From Pelagibacteraceae bacterium AG-319-F18 (GTDB lineage: Bacteria; Pseudomonadota; Alphaproteobacteria; Pelagibacterales; Pelagibacteraceae): 58,747 bases of DNA. This document shows positions 27,881-37,291 of this stretch, one piece after another. Location: positions 1 to 58,747 of the forward strand of contig QBXA01000010.1 in assembly GCA_003283905.1 (NCBI GenBank), read 5' to 3'. The position numbers and the translations under genes were made by a program. The notes below the pieces were generated by a model. It was not told the DNA's origin and made no database searches. It saw nothing but the letters and a program-made list of their open reading frames with translations. Position 1 is the first letter of the stretch. Each line of letters starts with the position of its first letter.

Positions 27881-29239
27881 TTAGCCTTTTACAACTTCTC
27901 TTGTATTTGCGTTGAAAGACTCTTTAAATGGAATATCCACTACTACTGCATCAACAGGCGTACCTGGTTTTTCAGAGTATTTTTCAGGTAAGTGAACTTT
28001 AAATTTAGTTCCTACTGTACCCTTTGGAAAACCATTTGAGTTTAATGTTCCATCAAATGGCACATATCCCATTGCAATGTTTTGCTTTTTCTCTGGGTGA
28101 TACCAAGGAGACGTGATAAATCCTACTGGATCTCCACCACTCTCAGGTGACACTAGCCAAAAATCAGGAGCATATTCTTCAATAGGTTTTCCACCTAACT
28201 CAAGCCCAACTAATTGAAGCTTGTAAGGTTTTTTACCATCCTTAAGTTCAGTACCCATTTTTTCTAACGCATCTTTACCTACATAATCACCTTTTTTGTT
28301 CCATTCACCTTTTCCAGATAATGAAACTTGGTAACCTAAGTTACACTGAAAAGGATTGTGTTGTGCGTCCATATCTTGCCCCCAAGAAAGAATTCCAGCT
28401 TGAATTCTTCTATGGTGAGCAGGAGCTATAACCATAAGGCTATGTTTTTTTCCAGCTTCAAGAACAGCGTTCCACATATCTTCAGCATATAAAGTAGAGT
28501 CTCTTAAGTAGATTTCATATCCAGCTTCTCCAGAGAAACCAGATTGTGAAATTATACAACTTCTTTCACCTACCTTAACTTCTGCTAAACCGTAGAAAGG
28601 CATATTATCAAAATCAACTTGATCTCCGCAAAGGTCTTTCATTAAAGCTTTTGATTTTGGTCCTTGTATTTGTACAGGACTGACATCAATTTCTTCAATA
28701 GTACAATCAAATCTTCCATCAGCATTTACACCTTGAAGGTACATACCAATATCAGAATCTGATAATGAGAACCAAAACTCATCTTCAGAAATTCTTAAAA
28801 GAATTGGATCATTTAAAACACCACCATATGCGTTACACAAGATTACATATCTTGCTCTCATAGGAGAAATTTTTGTTGCATCTCTTGTTATTACATAGTC
28901 AGTAAATTTTTCTGCATCCGGACCCTTAACTCTAATTTGTCTTTCAACAGCAACGTTCCACATAGTAACGTGATTTACAATCGCATCATACTCTACCATT
29001 GCTCCACCATCTTCTGGTTTTACATAGCCTCTTGGGTGATAAATACGATTGTAAACAGTTGCTCTCCAACAACCTGCTTGCATTGATAAATGCCAATAAG
29101 GTGATTTTCTTACTCTTGTTGAGATAAGCATTTCAACTTTTGTTGGCCCACTTTGTCTTAAATTGTATGGTACTGCACGATCTGATTGATCAACTGAAGT
29201 AACATGTTTTAGTTTAGTATAGTCAAATTCATTAGACAT
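27881..29239 (-). CDS. GcvT-family tetrahydrofolate-dependent demethylase-like protein
   Basis: A 452-residue aminomethyltransferase-fold protein. GcvT-like features are RQIRVKGPDAEKFTDYVITRD, VQIQGPKSKALMKDLCG, SGFSGEAGYEIYLRD and a late IAMGYVPFD. It is longer than GcvT or DmdA (about 370) and nearer the size of the O-demethylases LigM/DesA. It carries a distinctive aromatic N-terminal block (SPYWHLSMQAGCWRATVYNRIYHPRGYV). Its start overlaps the end of an MTHFR-like gene by 8 bases, so methyl groups moved to THF could be oxidised at once. Substrate unknown; a methylated amine, sulfur or oxygen compound is possible. Confidence 0.82.
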   Translation of the reverse strand: MSNEFDYTKLKHVTSVDQSDRAVPYNLRQSGPTKVEMLISTRVRKSPYWHLSMQAGCWRATVYNRIYHPRGYVKPEDGGAMVEYDAIVNHVTMWNVAVERQIRVKGPDAEKFTDYVITRDATKISPMRARYVILCNAYGGVLNDPILLRISEDEFWFSLSDSDIGMYLQGVNADGRFDCTIEEIDVSPVQIQGPKSKALMKDLCGDQVDFDNMPFYGLAEVKVGERSCIISQSGFSGEAGYEIYLRDSTLYAEDMWNAVLEAGKKHSLMVIAPAHHRRIQAGILSWGQDMDAQHNPFQCNLGYQVSLSGKGEWNKKGDYVGKDALEKMGTELKDGKKPYKLQLVGLELGGKPIEEYAPDFWLVSPESGGDPVGFITSPWYHPEKKQNIAMGYVPFDGTLNSNGFPKGTVGTKFKVHLPEKYSEKPGTPVDAVVVDIPFKESFNANTREVVKG

Positions 29240-29960
29240 AACTATTCTCCTTCAACCACTTGTTTGTTTCCTTCAAGCCGCCGAATGTATAAATGTGGAA
29301 GTTATCAGTATGTGATTTAACTTTCCCAATTAAATCATTAGGGTCTTTAGGTTTCAATAAATCTAACGCCTTAGTAAAATTAGACTTAAGAAAGTTAATG
29401 GAATTTTTCGCCCCAACAATATTAGCAAATTTTATTAAGCTAGTTATTTTCATTGGCCCAGTAATTCCAATATGCACTGGTACGCTTTGTTTAGAAATGA
29501 AATCAACAATAGGCTGACTATCTAATAACCATTGCGTTACTATATAATCTGCATAAGGCTTCTTATCTATCATTGCTTTTTCTAAATCTTGTTCTGGTAT
29601 ATCGGGACTTCCTTCTGGATGACCTGCTATACCAATTTTAATTCCTTCAAAAAAACCTGTCTCTAATATTTGATATGAGCTATCAAACTTTCCTATTGGT
29701 TCTCTACTTCCACCAATAACTAAAGCCTGTTTAACACCATGATCTTTACATCTTGAAACATAATCTTTTAATTCTTCCTCATTGTTAATTGATCTTGCTG
29801 GAAAATGAGGAACTGGATTAAAACCTTTTTTAACAAGGTTTCCTGATTTGTCAGCAGTTTCTTTATAATCTCCACCAGGTAACATTGTGACATATACATC
29901 TTTTACAGGAGGCAATGTTTCAAGGTCAGTGTGTGGACCAATTTCTAATGAAAAATTCAT
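29232..29960 (-). CDS. Methylenetetrahydrofolate reductase-like protein
   Basis: A 242-residue TIM-barrel protein resembling MetF (5,10-methylene-THF reductase): SLEIGPHTD at the N-terminus, HFPARSI, QALVIGGSREPIG, IGIAGHPEGSPD and YIVTQWLLD are MTHFR-like blocks. It is shorter than E. coli MetF (296). Next to a THF methyltransferase-type gene, it most likely oxidises methyl-THF back to methylene-THF, as the metF genes do beside ligM in lignin-degrading bacteria. First gene of the minus-strand pair, divergent from the Rieske gene. Confidence 0.85.
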   Translation of the reverse strand: MNFSLEIGPHTDLETLPPVKDVYVTMLPGGDYKETADKSGNLVKKGFNPVPHFPARSINNEEELKDYVSRCKDHGVKQALVIGGSREPIGKFDSSYQILETGFFEGIKIGIAGHPEGSPDIPEQDLEKAMIDKKPYADYIVTQWLLDSQPIVDFISKQSVPVHIGITGPMKITSLIKFANIVGAKNSINFLKSNFTKALDLLKPKDPNDLIGKVKSHTDNFHIYTFGGLKETNKWLKENSYV

Positions 29961-30063
29961 TTTTTCCAGATCATTATCTTATTTGAAAAAGCTGTCAAAG
30001 AAATTCAGCATAGCTATAAAAGGAAAATTGTTGCCAAAAATTATGTCCATGGTAATTTTTTTC

Positions 30064-31257
30064 ATGAATCAAAATCATAAAAATAAACCTCTCTCAGAGA
30101 TCTTGGATATTAAGAAATTGATGAATGTGGATAAACCTATTGGGGCTGCAAATGGGCTCCCAAACCAATGTTACACTAGTGAACAATATTTAGAGTATGA
30201 AAGAGATAAGATTTTTTGTGATAAATGGACAGTAATTGGAGTTGGCAGTTTAGTACCTAATGCTGGAGATGCAAAACCATACAATCTACTCGGGATTCCT
30301 TTAATTATTGTAAGAGACAAGGATCTTAAAATAAGAGTATTTCATAATGTTTGTAGCCACAGAGGCTTCAAGCTTTTGGATGAATCATGCACTTTAAAAA
30401 ATGTAATTAGATGCCCTTATCATTCTTGGTCATATGACTTTAAAGGAAATTTAGTGGCCACCCCTCATATAGGAGGTTTAAATATTCATAATTCAGATAA
30501 ATTTGAAAAGAATCGGAGCAATTTAAAAGAAGTCAGATCTAAAATATGGATGGATATTATCTTTGTGAATATTAATGAAAATGAAATTGAGTTTGAAGAC
30601 TATATTAAACCACTTGAACAAAGATGGTCTAAATTCATTAATCACGAAGATCAAAAATTATTAGTTCATTCTAATGATTATGGTTCTTTTGATTTAGAAG
30701 TTAAATGTAATTGGAAATTTGCTATAGAAAATTATTGTGAAAGTTACCATCTGCCAACTATTCATCCAGAATTAAATAAAGTATCAAATATTAATGATCA
30801 TTATCACATACAAGGACTACCAAATCGATTTGCAGGACAAGGAAGTGAAAAATATGAACAACCAGTAAAAGGAAATAATAAATTTGACATATTTAGTAAT
30901 TGGGAAAAAAAATTTCTCAAAAATTCTGAATATATTGCATTATTTCCTAATGTAATGATTGGTTTGCACTTAGATCATTTTTATGTATTTTGGTTAGAGC
31001 CACTCGCAACCAATAAAACAAAAGAACATATGCAAATGTATTATATTGGTGATAAAAGTGCTAATGGAGAAGTGTTGAAAGAATTAAGGAAAGAAAACGC
31101 AAGGTTTTGGAAGGATGTAATGTTAGAAGACATAAAAGCAATAGAAGGAATGCAAGAGGGAAGAAGTTCACCAGTCTATAATGGTGGAAATTTTTCACCA
31201 GTTATGGATCAGCCAACCCATCAATTTCATAAATGGGTAGCTAATAATTTAATATAA
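30064..31257 (+). CDS. Rieske 2Fe-2S aromatic-ring-hydroxylase-type oxygenase
   Basis: Rieske oxygenase alpha subunit of 397 residues. The cluster site is C97-x-H99-x17-C117-x2-H120 (CSHRG and CPYHSW). The mononuclear iron site begins with NYCESYHLPTIHP (His229, His234) and probably ends with an aspartate near WKDVMLEDIKAIEGMQEG. That layout resembles choline monooxygenase, carnitine monooxygenase CntA and betaine demethylase GbcA. The frame is open upstream to 29887, but that would run into the divergent MTHFR gene; ATG 30064 (or 30043) fits better. No reductase gene is adjacent. Confidence 0.86.
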   Translation: MNQNHKNKPLSEILDIKKLMNVDKPIGAANGLPNQCYTSEQYLEYERDKIFCDKWTVIGVGSLVPNAGDAKPYNLLGIPLIIVRDKDLKIRVFHNVCSHRGFKLLDESCTLKNVIRCPYHSWSYDFKGNLVATPHIGGLNIHNSDKFEKNRSNLKEVRSKIWMDIIFVNINENEIEFEDYIKPLEQRWSKFINHEDQKLLVHSNDYGSFDLEVKCNWKFAIENYCESYHLPTIHPELNKVSNINDHYHIQGLPNRFAGQGSEKYEQPVKGNNKFDIFSNWEKKFLKNSEYIALFPNVMIGLHLDHFYVFWLEPLATNKTKEHMQMYYIGDKSANGEVLKELRKENARFWKDVMLEDIKAIEGMQEGRSSPVYNGGNFSPVMDQPTHQFHKWVANNLI

Positions 31258-31258
31258 A

Positions 31259-31663
31259 ATGAAAATAATTTTAATAATGGGTCTGCCCGGCTCAGGAAAA
31301 ACAACTTTAGCTGATGAATTGGCACCTTTGCTAAATGCTAAAAGATTAAATGCTGATGAAGTTAGGAAAAAAGCAAATGATTGGGATTTTTCTGAAGAAG
31401 GAAGAAAAAAACAGGCAACAAGAATGGCAGATTTTGCATTAAAATTAAAAGAAGAAGGAAATTTTGTTGTAGCAGATTTTATTTGTCCAACACCTGAAGC
31501 TAGAGCTTTGTTTCCTGCAGATTTTGTTGTGTGGGTTGATACCATAAAAGAGGGAAGGTTTGATGATACTAATAAAATGTTTGTTAAACCTGATAAGTAT
31601 GACTTTCATGTTACTTCACAAGATGCTAAAAATTGGGCACCAAAAATATTTAATAAAATCTAA
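31259..31663 (+). CDS. Adenylylsulfate kinase-like P-loop kinase
   Basis: A 134-residue P-loop kinase. Walker A is GLPGSGKTT (8-16). The block LNADEVRKKANDWDFSEEGRKKQATRMADFA copies the layout of APS kinase (CysC), and VADFICPTPEARALF corresponds to its later segment. It is shorter than CysC (about 200), so the natural substrate may differ. It lies one base after the Rieske gene and 23 bases before a small HxGH nucleotidyltransferase. No other sulfate-assimilation gene is seen. Confidence 0.8.
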   Translation: MKIILIMGLPGSGKTTLADELAPLLNAKRLNADEVRKKANDWDFSEEGRKKQATRMADFALKLKEEGNFVVADFICPTPEARALFPADFVVWVDTIKEGRFDDTNKMFVKPDKYDFHVTSQDAKNWAPKIFNKI

Positions 31664-31686
31664 TTAATTTTAGAAGAGGTAAATTC

Positions 31687-32061
31687 ATGACTTATAAATG
31701 GGATAATAAAAAGCCAACTGCACAGATGTTAGGAAGATGGCAACCATTTCACGATGGTCATTACACTTTATTTAGAGAAATAATTAAAAAAACAGGTCAA
31801 GTTTGTATTCAAATTAGAGATGTTCAAGGGGTTGATGATAATCCTTTTGATTTTGAGACAGTTAAGAAAAATATTGAAGATAGATTAAACCCAGAGTTTG
31901 AAGGTCAATTTAAAGTAATGTTAGTGCCAAATATTACAAATATTTGTTATGGGCGAGGTGTCGGATATAAGATTGAAGAAATTGAACTGTCTAAAGAAAT
32001 TCAAGAAATTTCTGCTACTAAAATTAGAGCCAAGATGAGAAAAGACGGTAAATTAAAATAG
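31687..32061 (+). CDS. Small HxGH-superfamily nucleotidyltransferase
   Basis: A 124-residue protein with the nucleotidyltransferase signature GRWQPFHDGH near the N-terminus (as in NadM-type GRFQPFHxGH enzymes) and the closing EISATKIRAKM. These proteins join NMP to a phosphorylated small molecule. A clear AGAGG Shine-Dalgarno sequence precedes the ATG. Pairing with an APS-kinase-like gene suggests sequential phosphorylation and nucleotidyl transfer on one unknown substrate. It is much too short for ATP sulfurylase. Confidence 0.82.
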   Translation: MTYKWDNKKPTAQMLGRWQPFHDGHYTLFREIIKKTGQVCIQIRDVQGVDDNPFDFETVKKNIEDRLNPEFEGQFKVMLVPNITNICYGRGVGYKIEEIELSKEIQEISATKIRAKMRKDGKLK

Positions 32062-32067
32062 ATTTTA

Positions 32068-32847
32068 ATGACCAGTAATATCAAGATTAAAAAAATTAAC
32101 ACTGAAATATCATCTATTATTATAGATGAACAAAAAACTTATAACTCATTATCTTTTCAAAACTTAAATGATCTACAGAAAGCCTTTAAAAAACTTGATG
32201 CAGATAAAAAGGTAAAAGTTATTATTTTAGAGGGTGCTGGCAAAGGATTTAGTGCAGGACATAATTTAAAAGAAGTAAGAGGCTTAAATAAAAAGGAGAA
32301 GTATCAAAAATTATTTAATCTTTGTTCAAAATTAATGATTCAAATTGTCGAAGGAAGAAAGCCTGTAATTGCAAAAGTTCATGGTGCTGCATTTGCTGCT
32401 GGTTGTCAGTTAGTTGCAAGTTGTGATTTAGCATATAGCACTAATGATACTTTGTTTGCAACGCCAGGAGTTAACATAGGATTATTTTGTAGTACTCCTA
32501 TGGTTGCTGTTAGTAGAAAAATTAATAGAAAACCAATGATGAAAATGTTGCTTACAGGAGAGGCAATTAAAGCAAATTATGCAAAAGAAATTGGATTAAT
32601 TAATGATTGTTATTCAAAATCAAAATTAAATGGCGAAGTATTAAAAGTTGCAAAAACTATTGCTTCAAAATCGAACTTAACAATTAAAATTGGTAAACAA
32701 GCTTTTTATAAACAATTAGAAATGCCATTAAAAAAAGCTTATGCTTATACTAGTAAAATGATGACAATAAACATGATGGCAATGGATGCCAAAGAGGGAA
32801 TATCAGCATTTTTAGAAAAACGTAAACCAAATTGGAAAAATAAATAA
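32068..32847 (+). CDS. Enoyl-CoA hydratase/isomerase family protein
   Basis: Crotonase-fold protein of 259 residues. The oxyanion-hole blocks are GKGFSAGHNLKEV (near 64-76) and HGAAFAAGCQLVASCDL (near 105-121). The usual catalytic glutamates of ECH are not obvious in the second block, where CxxVASCDL follows AAG. The exact reaction (hydration, isomerisation or hydrolysis) is therefore open. It is followed by a small membrane protein with a TAATG overlap. Confidence 0.88.
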   Translation: MTSNIKIKKINTEISSIIIDEQKTYNSLSFQNLNDLQKAFKKLDADKKVKVIILEGAGKGFSAGHNLKEVRGLNKKEKYQKLFNLCSKLMIQIVEGRKPVIAKVHGAAFAAGCQLVASCDLAYSTNDTLFATPGVNIGLFCSTPMVAVSRKINRKPMMKMLLTGEAIKANYAKEIGLINDCYSKSKLNGEVLKVAKTIASKSNLTIKIGKQAFYKQLEMPLKKAYAYTSKMMTINMMAMDAKEGISAFLEKRKPNWKNK

Positions 32848-33044
32848 TGTTAAATAAAAAGAATATTTTAATCATCATATTTATTATTTCAGGAATGTAT
32901 TTTATTATGAGTTTTAATGATCATAATTTCAAAAGAGCAGTAGATGCATGTCTTGCAGGAAGCCAAAAATTATCAGAATCTAAAATTACTGATTTAGATG
33001 AAGCTCGAAAATTTTGCGAAGATCAAATCAAAAAAAATAAATAA
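32847..33044 (+). CDS. Small membrane-anchored or secreted protein (65 aa)
   Basis: Unrecognised protein of 65 residues. The N-terminal hydrophobic helix (about 7-24, ILIIIFIISGMYFIM) could be a signal anchor or a signal peptide. The remaining 40 residues are charged and contain two cysteines (VDACLAGSQ and KFCEDQ), which could form a disulfide in the periplasm. It overlaps the hydratase stop and lies 3 bases before the CoA-binding gene. Confidence 0.65.
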   Translation: MLNKKNILIIIFIISGMYFIMSFNDHNFKRAVDACLAGSQKLSESKITDLDEARKFCEDQIKKNK

Positions 33045-33047
33045 TTA

Positions 33048-33482
33048 ATGTCTGAGATAAAAGATATTCTTTTAAAATATAAAACTATTGCAATGATAGG
33101 AGTTAGTAAAGATCCTGCTAAGCCATCAACTATAGTTATGAAGTATATGCAAAAATATGGATTTAAAGTTATTCCAGTTAATCCAAGAGCAAAAGGTGAA
33201 AAAATATTAGGTGAAGAGGTTTTTGATAAAATAACAGATATTAAAGAACCTGTTGAGATAGTAGATGTTTTTAGACCTTCTAATGAAGTGTATGGAATAG
33301 CAGAAGAAGCAGTAAAAATTGGTGCAAAAGTTTTATGGCTACAACTCGGAATTAGAGACGAAGATTCAAAAAAATTAATGGAAAAAAATGATATTTATTA
33401 TGTAGAAAACAAGTGCACTAAAATGGAATATCAAAAATTCTTTTTAAAAAAGAGACAAGCTTTTCCAGTTTTAAGCGATTAA
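33048..33482 (+). CDS. CoA-binding domain protein (YccU type)
   Basis: Single Rossmann-type CoA-binding domain of 144 residues. AMIGVSKDPAKPSTIVMKYM and VIPVNPRAKGEKILGEEVF are the family blocks, followed by EIVDVFRPSNEV and WLQLGI. Such proteins bind CoA, but their role is unknown. It overlaps the first YeeE/YedE half by one base (TAATG), so co-expression with the sulfur transporter is likely. Confidence 0.9.
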   Translation: MSEIKDILLKYKTIAMIGVSKDPAKPSTIVMKYMQKYGFKVIPVNPRAKGEKILGEEVFDKITDIKEPVEIVDVFRPSNEVYGIAEEAVKIGAKVLWLQLGIRDEDSKKLMEKNDIYYVENKCTKMEYQKFFLKKRQAFPVLSD

Positions 33483-33901
33483 TGAATATAGTAAATTTTA
33501 CACCTGTAACAGCAACCCTAGGGGGAATGATGATTGGTTTAGCTGTTGTAATATTTTTTTTATTTAATGGGCGATTAGTTGGGATTAGTAGTATAGCTGC
33601 AAATGCTTTAACTGAAAAAGAAAATAAGTTTGATAATTTATTATTTTTGCTTGGATTAATAATAGGTCCTATTATTTTTAGCTTATTTGTTAACAAAGAT
33701 ATAAGTATCACAATTTCAAATTCTTTTATTTTATTAATATTTGCAGGTTTGTTAGTTGGGTTAGGAACAAGAATTAGCGGAGGTTGCACTAGTGGCCATG
33801 GAATAAGTGGCATTGGAAGATTTTCATTAAGATCAATTATTGCAACTATAACATTTATGATAGTCGGGGTATTAACTGTGTTGATTAAAAATTTTATATG
33901 A
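33482..33901 (+). CDS. YeeE/YedE family transporter, first half
   Basis: A 139-residue membrane protein with about four hydrophobic segments, corresponding to one half of a YeeE/YedE (thiosulfate or sulfur-compound) transporter. The signature cysteine motif SGGCTSGHGISG is near residue 97. The second half is encoded by the next gene, overlapping by 4 bases (ATGA). This split layout is common for PmpA/PmpB-type pairs. It may supply reduced sulfur. Confidence 0.88.
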   Translation: MNIVNFTPVTATLGGMMIGLAVVIFFLFNGRLVGISSIAANALTEKENKFDNLLFLLGLIIGPIIFSLFVNKDISITISNSFILLIFAGLLVGLGTRISGGCTSGHGISGIGRFSLRSIIATITFMIVGVLTVLIKNFI

Positions 33902-34311
33902 ACAAATTAATTTCTCTAATTTCTGGTATTATCTTTGGAATTGGATTGGTTATTTCTCAAATGATTAATCCTGAAAAAGTATTAGGATTTTTAGATCTAT
34001 TTGGAAATTGGGATCCTTCTTTAGCATTTGTGATGATTGGTGCTTTAATTATTACTTCGCCTATGTTTCATTTGATTAAAAAAAAAGAAAAACCTTTATT
34101 TGTTGACAGTTTTAACTATTCAAAAAATAAAGAAATCAATAATAAGTTAATTATCGGATCTGTATTATTTGGTGCGGGTTGGGGGCTTGGAGGACTTTGT
34201 CCTGGTCCTGCCATATCATCAATTGCACTTTTGAATATAAACTCTATCTCATTTGTTGTTTCTATGTTTTTTGGATTTTATTTAGTAAAACTTTTCAAAT
34301 TAAGTTCTTAA
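33898..34311 (+). CDS. YeeE/YedE family transporter, second half
   Basis: A 137-residue membrane protein with about four hydrophobic segments and the second cysteine motif GLGGLCPGPAISS near residue 100, preceded by FGAGWG. It pairs with the preceding gene, from which it is translated by ATGA overlap. In many bacteria such pairs lie next to an ETHE1-like persulfide dioxygenase; here a candidate is encoded 15 kb away at 49.2 kb. Confidence 0.88.
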   Translation: MNKLISLISGIIFGIGLVISQMINPEKVLGFLDLFGNWDPSLAFVMIGALIITSPMFHLIKKKEKPLFVDSFNYSKNKEINNKLIIGSVLFGAGWGLGGLCPGPAISSIALLNINSISFVVSMFFGFYLVKLFKLSS

Positions 34312-34328
34312 AAGAATACAATTTTTAG

Positions 34329-34805
34329 ATGATGTTAAAAAAACTGCAAAAAATATTTAAAATTTTAATTTTTTATTCGATATTATCATCTACATCAAAC
34401 GCAGAAATTTTAAAACCTAATAGTGATATTAAGCCATCAGAAGTAGTTAAGATTCAACTTAGTGGGCTTCAAAAAAATGATCTAGAATTCAAAGATAGTG
34501 GTATAGAGCAAACTTGGAATTTTGCTCATCCTAATAATAAAAAAGTTACTGGACCTTTGTCTAATTTCAAAAGAATGATTAAAGGGGACTCATACCAAAT
34601 GATGCTGGATCATCTAAGTCATATAATTACAGAGCTTGGAAGTAGTGACAAATGGGCCCAATTTGAGGTTATAATTTTAGACAAAAATAAAATCTATCAC
34701 AAATTCAATTGGCAAGTCGAAAAGTACACTGAGGAGGGTGTGTTAAAAGATTGTTGGTTGACTACTATGGTGTCAAATCCAATCCCACTTGGTAGTTCAA
34801 TTTAA
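34329..34805 (+). CDS. DUF4864-like exported protein
   Basis: A 158-residue protein with an N-terminal signal peptide (hydrophobic KILIFYSILSSTSNA, cleavage probably after NA near 25). The mature part (SEVVKIQLSGLQKNDLEFKDSGIEQTWNFA, then SNFKRMIKGDSYQMML) looks like the DUF4864 fold, which is NTF2-like. A periplasmic location is expected. No function is known. It lies between the sulfur transporter and the dimethylglycine dehydrogenase operon. Confidence 0.72.
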   Translation: MMLKKLQKIFKILIFYSILSSTSNAEILKPNSDIKPSEVVKIQLSGLQKNDLEFKDSGIEQTWNFAHPNNKKVTGPLSNFKRMIKGDSYQMMLDHLSHIITELGSSDKWAQFEVIILDKNKIYHKFNWQVEKYTEEGVLKDCWLTTMVSNPIPLGSSI

Positions 34806-34861
34806 TTATCCACAGATACAATTTTGTTTCGTTATTTCAAAAAATTTAGTAGTAATCGCGA

Positions 34862-37291
34862 ATGAAAACAAAAACTAAAGTTGTAGTAGTTGGTGGCGGT
34901 GTAGTAGGGGTTAGTGCCCTTTATCATTTAGCAAAAAAAGGTTGGTCAGATGTTGTTCTAGTAGAACGAAAAGAATTAACTTCAGGATCTACATGGCATG
35001 CCGCAGGATTGTTGCCATTATTTAATATGAGTTACTCAGTTGGACAACTTCATAAATATGCAGTGGATCTTTATAAAAAATTAGAAGAAGAAACTGGAAA
35101 AAATGTTGGCTTTAGTGTCGTATCAAATATTCGTTTAGCAAGTACCAAAGATAGAATGGATGAATACCATCAATACGCAGGTGTTGCTCAAACTATTGGT
35201 GTTGATGTAAAATTTTTAACACCGGATCAAGTAAAAGAAATTTGGCCTTTATGTCATACGGATGATTTAGTCGGTGCAATCCAACACCCAGAAGATGGTT
35301 ATATTCAGCCTGCTGATTTAACCCAAGCAATGGCAACTGGTGCAAGAAATCTAGGTGCAGAAATTTATAGAAATACATCGGTTCTATCAATGAAACAAAC
35401 TAAAGATGGTTGGGTTGTTGAAACAGACAAAGGATCAATTGAGTGTGAACACATAATTTCTTGTTCAGGAAATTTTGCAAGACAAACTGGAAAAATGGTT
35501 GGATTAGATATTCCTGTTATTCCTGTTGAACATCAATACATTGTAACAGAACCACATCCTGAAATTCAAAAACGAAAAAAAGATGGTTTACCAGAAATGG
35601 GAGTTCTAAGAGATAGTGATAGCAGATGGTATATGAGAGAAGAAGCTGGTGGATTAATTTTAGGACCATATGAGGATGGCGCACCAGCTTGTTATGTTGA
35701 TGGACCATCAAAAGATTCAGAGTACGAGTTATTTCAAGAAGATTTAGATAGACTAGCTCCACACATTGAGGGTGCTATACACCGTGTTCCCGCATTTGGT
35801 GAAGTGGGAGTTAAAAAAGTTTATAATGGTGCTATTTGTTATACACCAGATGGAAATCCTATTGTTGGTCCAGCTTGGGGATTAAAAAACTTTTGGATTA
35901 ATGAAGGTCATAGTTTTGGAATTACAGCAGCAGGTGGAGCAGGATGGCAATTAGCCGAATGGATAATTGATGGCGAACCAACAATTGATATGCTTGGTGT
36001 TGAACCTAGACGTTACGGCGACTATGCAACTAAATCTTATTTAAAAGCTAAAAATGAAGAAGCTTATAGTCATGTATTTATAACTCATTATCCTGATGAA
36101 GAAAGACCAGCAGCAAGACCATTAAAAACTTCACCCTGTTATGAAAGAATGAAAGATTTAGGTGCAGTATTTGGACAAAAATTTGGTTGGGAAAGACCTA
36201 ATTTTTTTGCAACTGATGGTATGGAGCAAAAAGATGACTGGTCTTTTAGAAGATCAAAATGGTTTGAAGCTATTAAGAAAGAATGTCAAAACGTTAAAGA
36301 TAACGTTGGTCTTTTAGATATGACAGCATTTGCTAAATGTAGAATAAAAGGCCTAAAGGCAGAGGAATTTTTAGATCATTTAGTTGCAAATAAACTTCCA
36401 AAAAAAATTGGAAGAATTGGATTGTGTCATGCGCTTAATACCAAAGGTGGAGTTCATTCAGAATTTACAATCATGAGAGAAGCTGAGGATAGTTTTTATT
36501 TAGTTTCTGCTGGAGCAAACCTGCGATTAGATCATGATTGGATTAAAAAATGGATGCCAAATGAAGGAGTTATATTTGAAGACTTAACAAATAGCACAGG
36601 AGTACTTGTTGTTGCTGGTCCTAAATCAAGAGAATTACTACAAAAAATATCTACTGATGATTTTTCTAATGAAAATTTTAAATGGTTAACAGCTCAAGAT
36701 GTAAATATTGGTTACGCACCAGTTAATGCTATGAGAGTTAACTTTGTAGGTGAATTAGGTTGGGAGCTTCATCATCCAATTGAGTATCAAAACCATATTT
36801 TTGATAAATTGATGGAAGCTGGAAAAGATTTAGGCCTTAAACCTTTCGGTATAAGAGCTATGAATAGCTTAAGATTAGAAAAATCATATAAGCTGGTAGG
36901 TACAGAGCTTTCAATTGAATATTCACCTTATGAGTCAGGTTTAGATAGATTTGTACATCCTAACAAAGGAAGTTTCATAGGATTAGAAGCTCTTAATATA
37001 TGGAGAGAAAAAGGCTTTGATAACAAGCTAATAACTCTTGAAGTTCATAACATAAAAGATGCCGATGTTTTAGGGAATAACCCAATTTATAAAGACAACA
37101 AAGTTGTTGGAAGAGCAACGGGCGGTGAATTTGGTTTTAGATTAGATAAATCAATAGCACTAGCTATGGTTAAACCAGAGCATGCTAATGTAGGCGACAA
37201 ATTACAGGTTGATATTTTAGGTGAAATGTATGACGCTACTGTAATAGAAGAGAGTCCATATGATTCTGAAAATAATTTATTGAGAGCTTAA
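34862..37291 (+). CDS. Dimethylglycine dehydrogenase-like FAD/GcvT fusion oxidoreductase
   Basis: An 809-residue two-domain enzyme. The FAD domain (about 1-380) has [18 protein letters not shown] and [15 protein letters not shown], whose histidine matches the covalent-FAD histidine of mammalian dimethylglycine and sarcosine dehydrogenases. The C-terminal GcvT domain (about 430-805) binds tetrahydrofolate and captures the methyl carbon. It is followed without gaps by etfB, etfA and ETF-QO, the electron route this family uses. Dimethylglycine is the likeliest substrate because soxBDAG already serves sarcosine; sarcosine dehydrogenase is the alternative. Confidence 0.9.
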   Translation: MKTKTKVVVVGGGVVGVSALYHLAKKGWSDVVLVERKELTSGSTWHAAGLLPLFNMSYSVGQLHKYAVDLYKKLEEETGKNVGFSVVSNIRLASTKDRMDEYHQYAGVAQTIGVDVKFLTPDQVKEIWPLCHTDDLVGAIQHPEDGYIQPADLTQAMATGARNLGAEIYRNTSVLSMKQTKDGWVVETDKGSIECEHIISCSGNFARQTGKMVGLDIPVIPVEHQYIVTEPHPEIQKRKKDGLPEMGVLRDSDSRWYMREEAGGLILGPYEDGAPACYVDGPSKDSEYELFQEDLDRLAPHIEGAIHRVPAFGEVGVKKVYNGAICYTPDGNPIVGPAWGLKNFWINEGHSFGITAAGGAGWQLAEWIIDGEPTIDMLGVEPRRYGDYATKSYLKAKNEEAYSHVFITHYPDEERPAARPLKTSPCYERMKDLGAVFGQKFGWERPNFFATDGMEQKDDWSFRRSKWFEAIKKECQNVKDNVGLLDMTAFAKCRIKGLKAEEFLDHLVANKLPKKIGRIGLCHALNTKGGVHSEFTIMREAEDSFYLVSAGANLRLDHDWIKKWMPNEGVIFEDLTNSTGVLVVAGPKSRELLQKISTDDFSNENFKWLTAQDVNIGYAPVNAMRVNFVGELGWELHHPIEYQNHIFDKLMEAGKDLGLKPFGIRAMNSLRLEKSYKLVGTELSIEYSPYESGLDRFVHPNKGSFIGLEALNIWREKGFDNKLITLEVHNIKDADVLGNNPIYKDNKVVGRATGGEFGFRLDKSIALAMVKPEHANVGDKLQVDILGEMYDATVIEESPYDSENNLLRA

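Noticed and set aside
27881..29239. Assignment of the GcvT-like gene as dmdA
   Set aside because: It is about 80 residues longer than DmdA and has a different N-terminal block; only the fold is shared.
29887..30063. N-terminal extension of the Rieske oxygenase
   Set aside because: The extra 59 residues overlap the start of the divergent MTHFR-like gene, have no Rieske-family character, and an ATG with a typical N-terminus follows at 30064.
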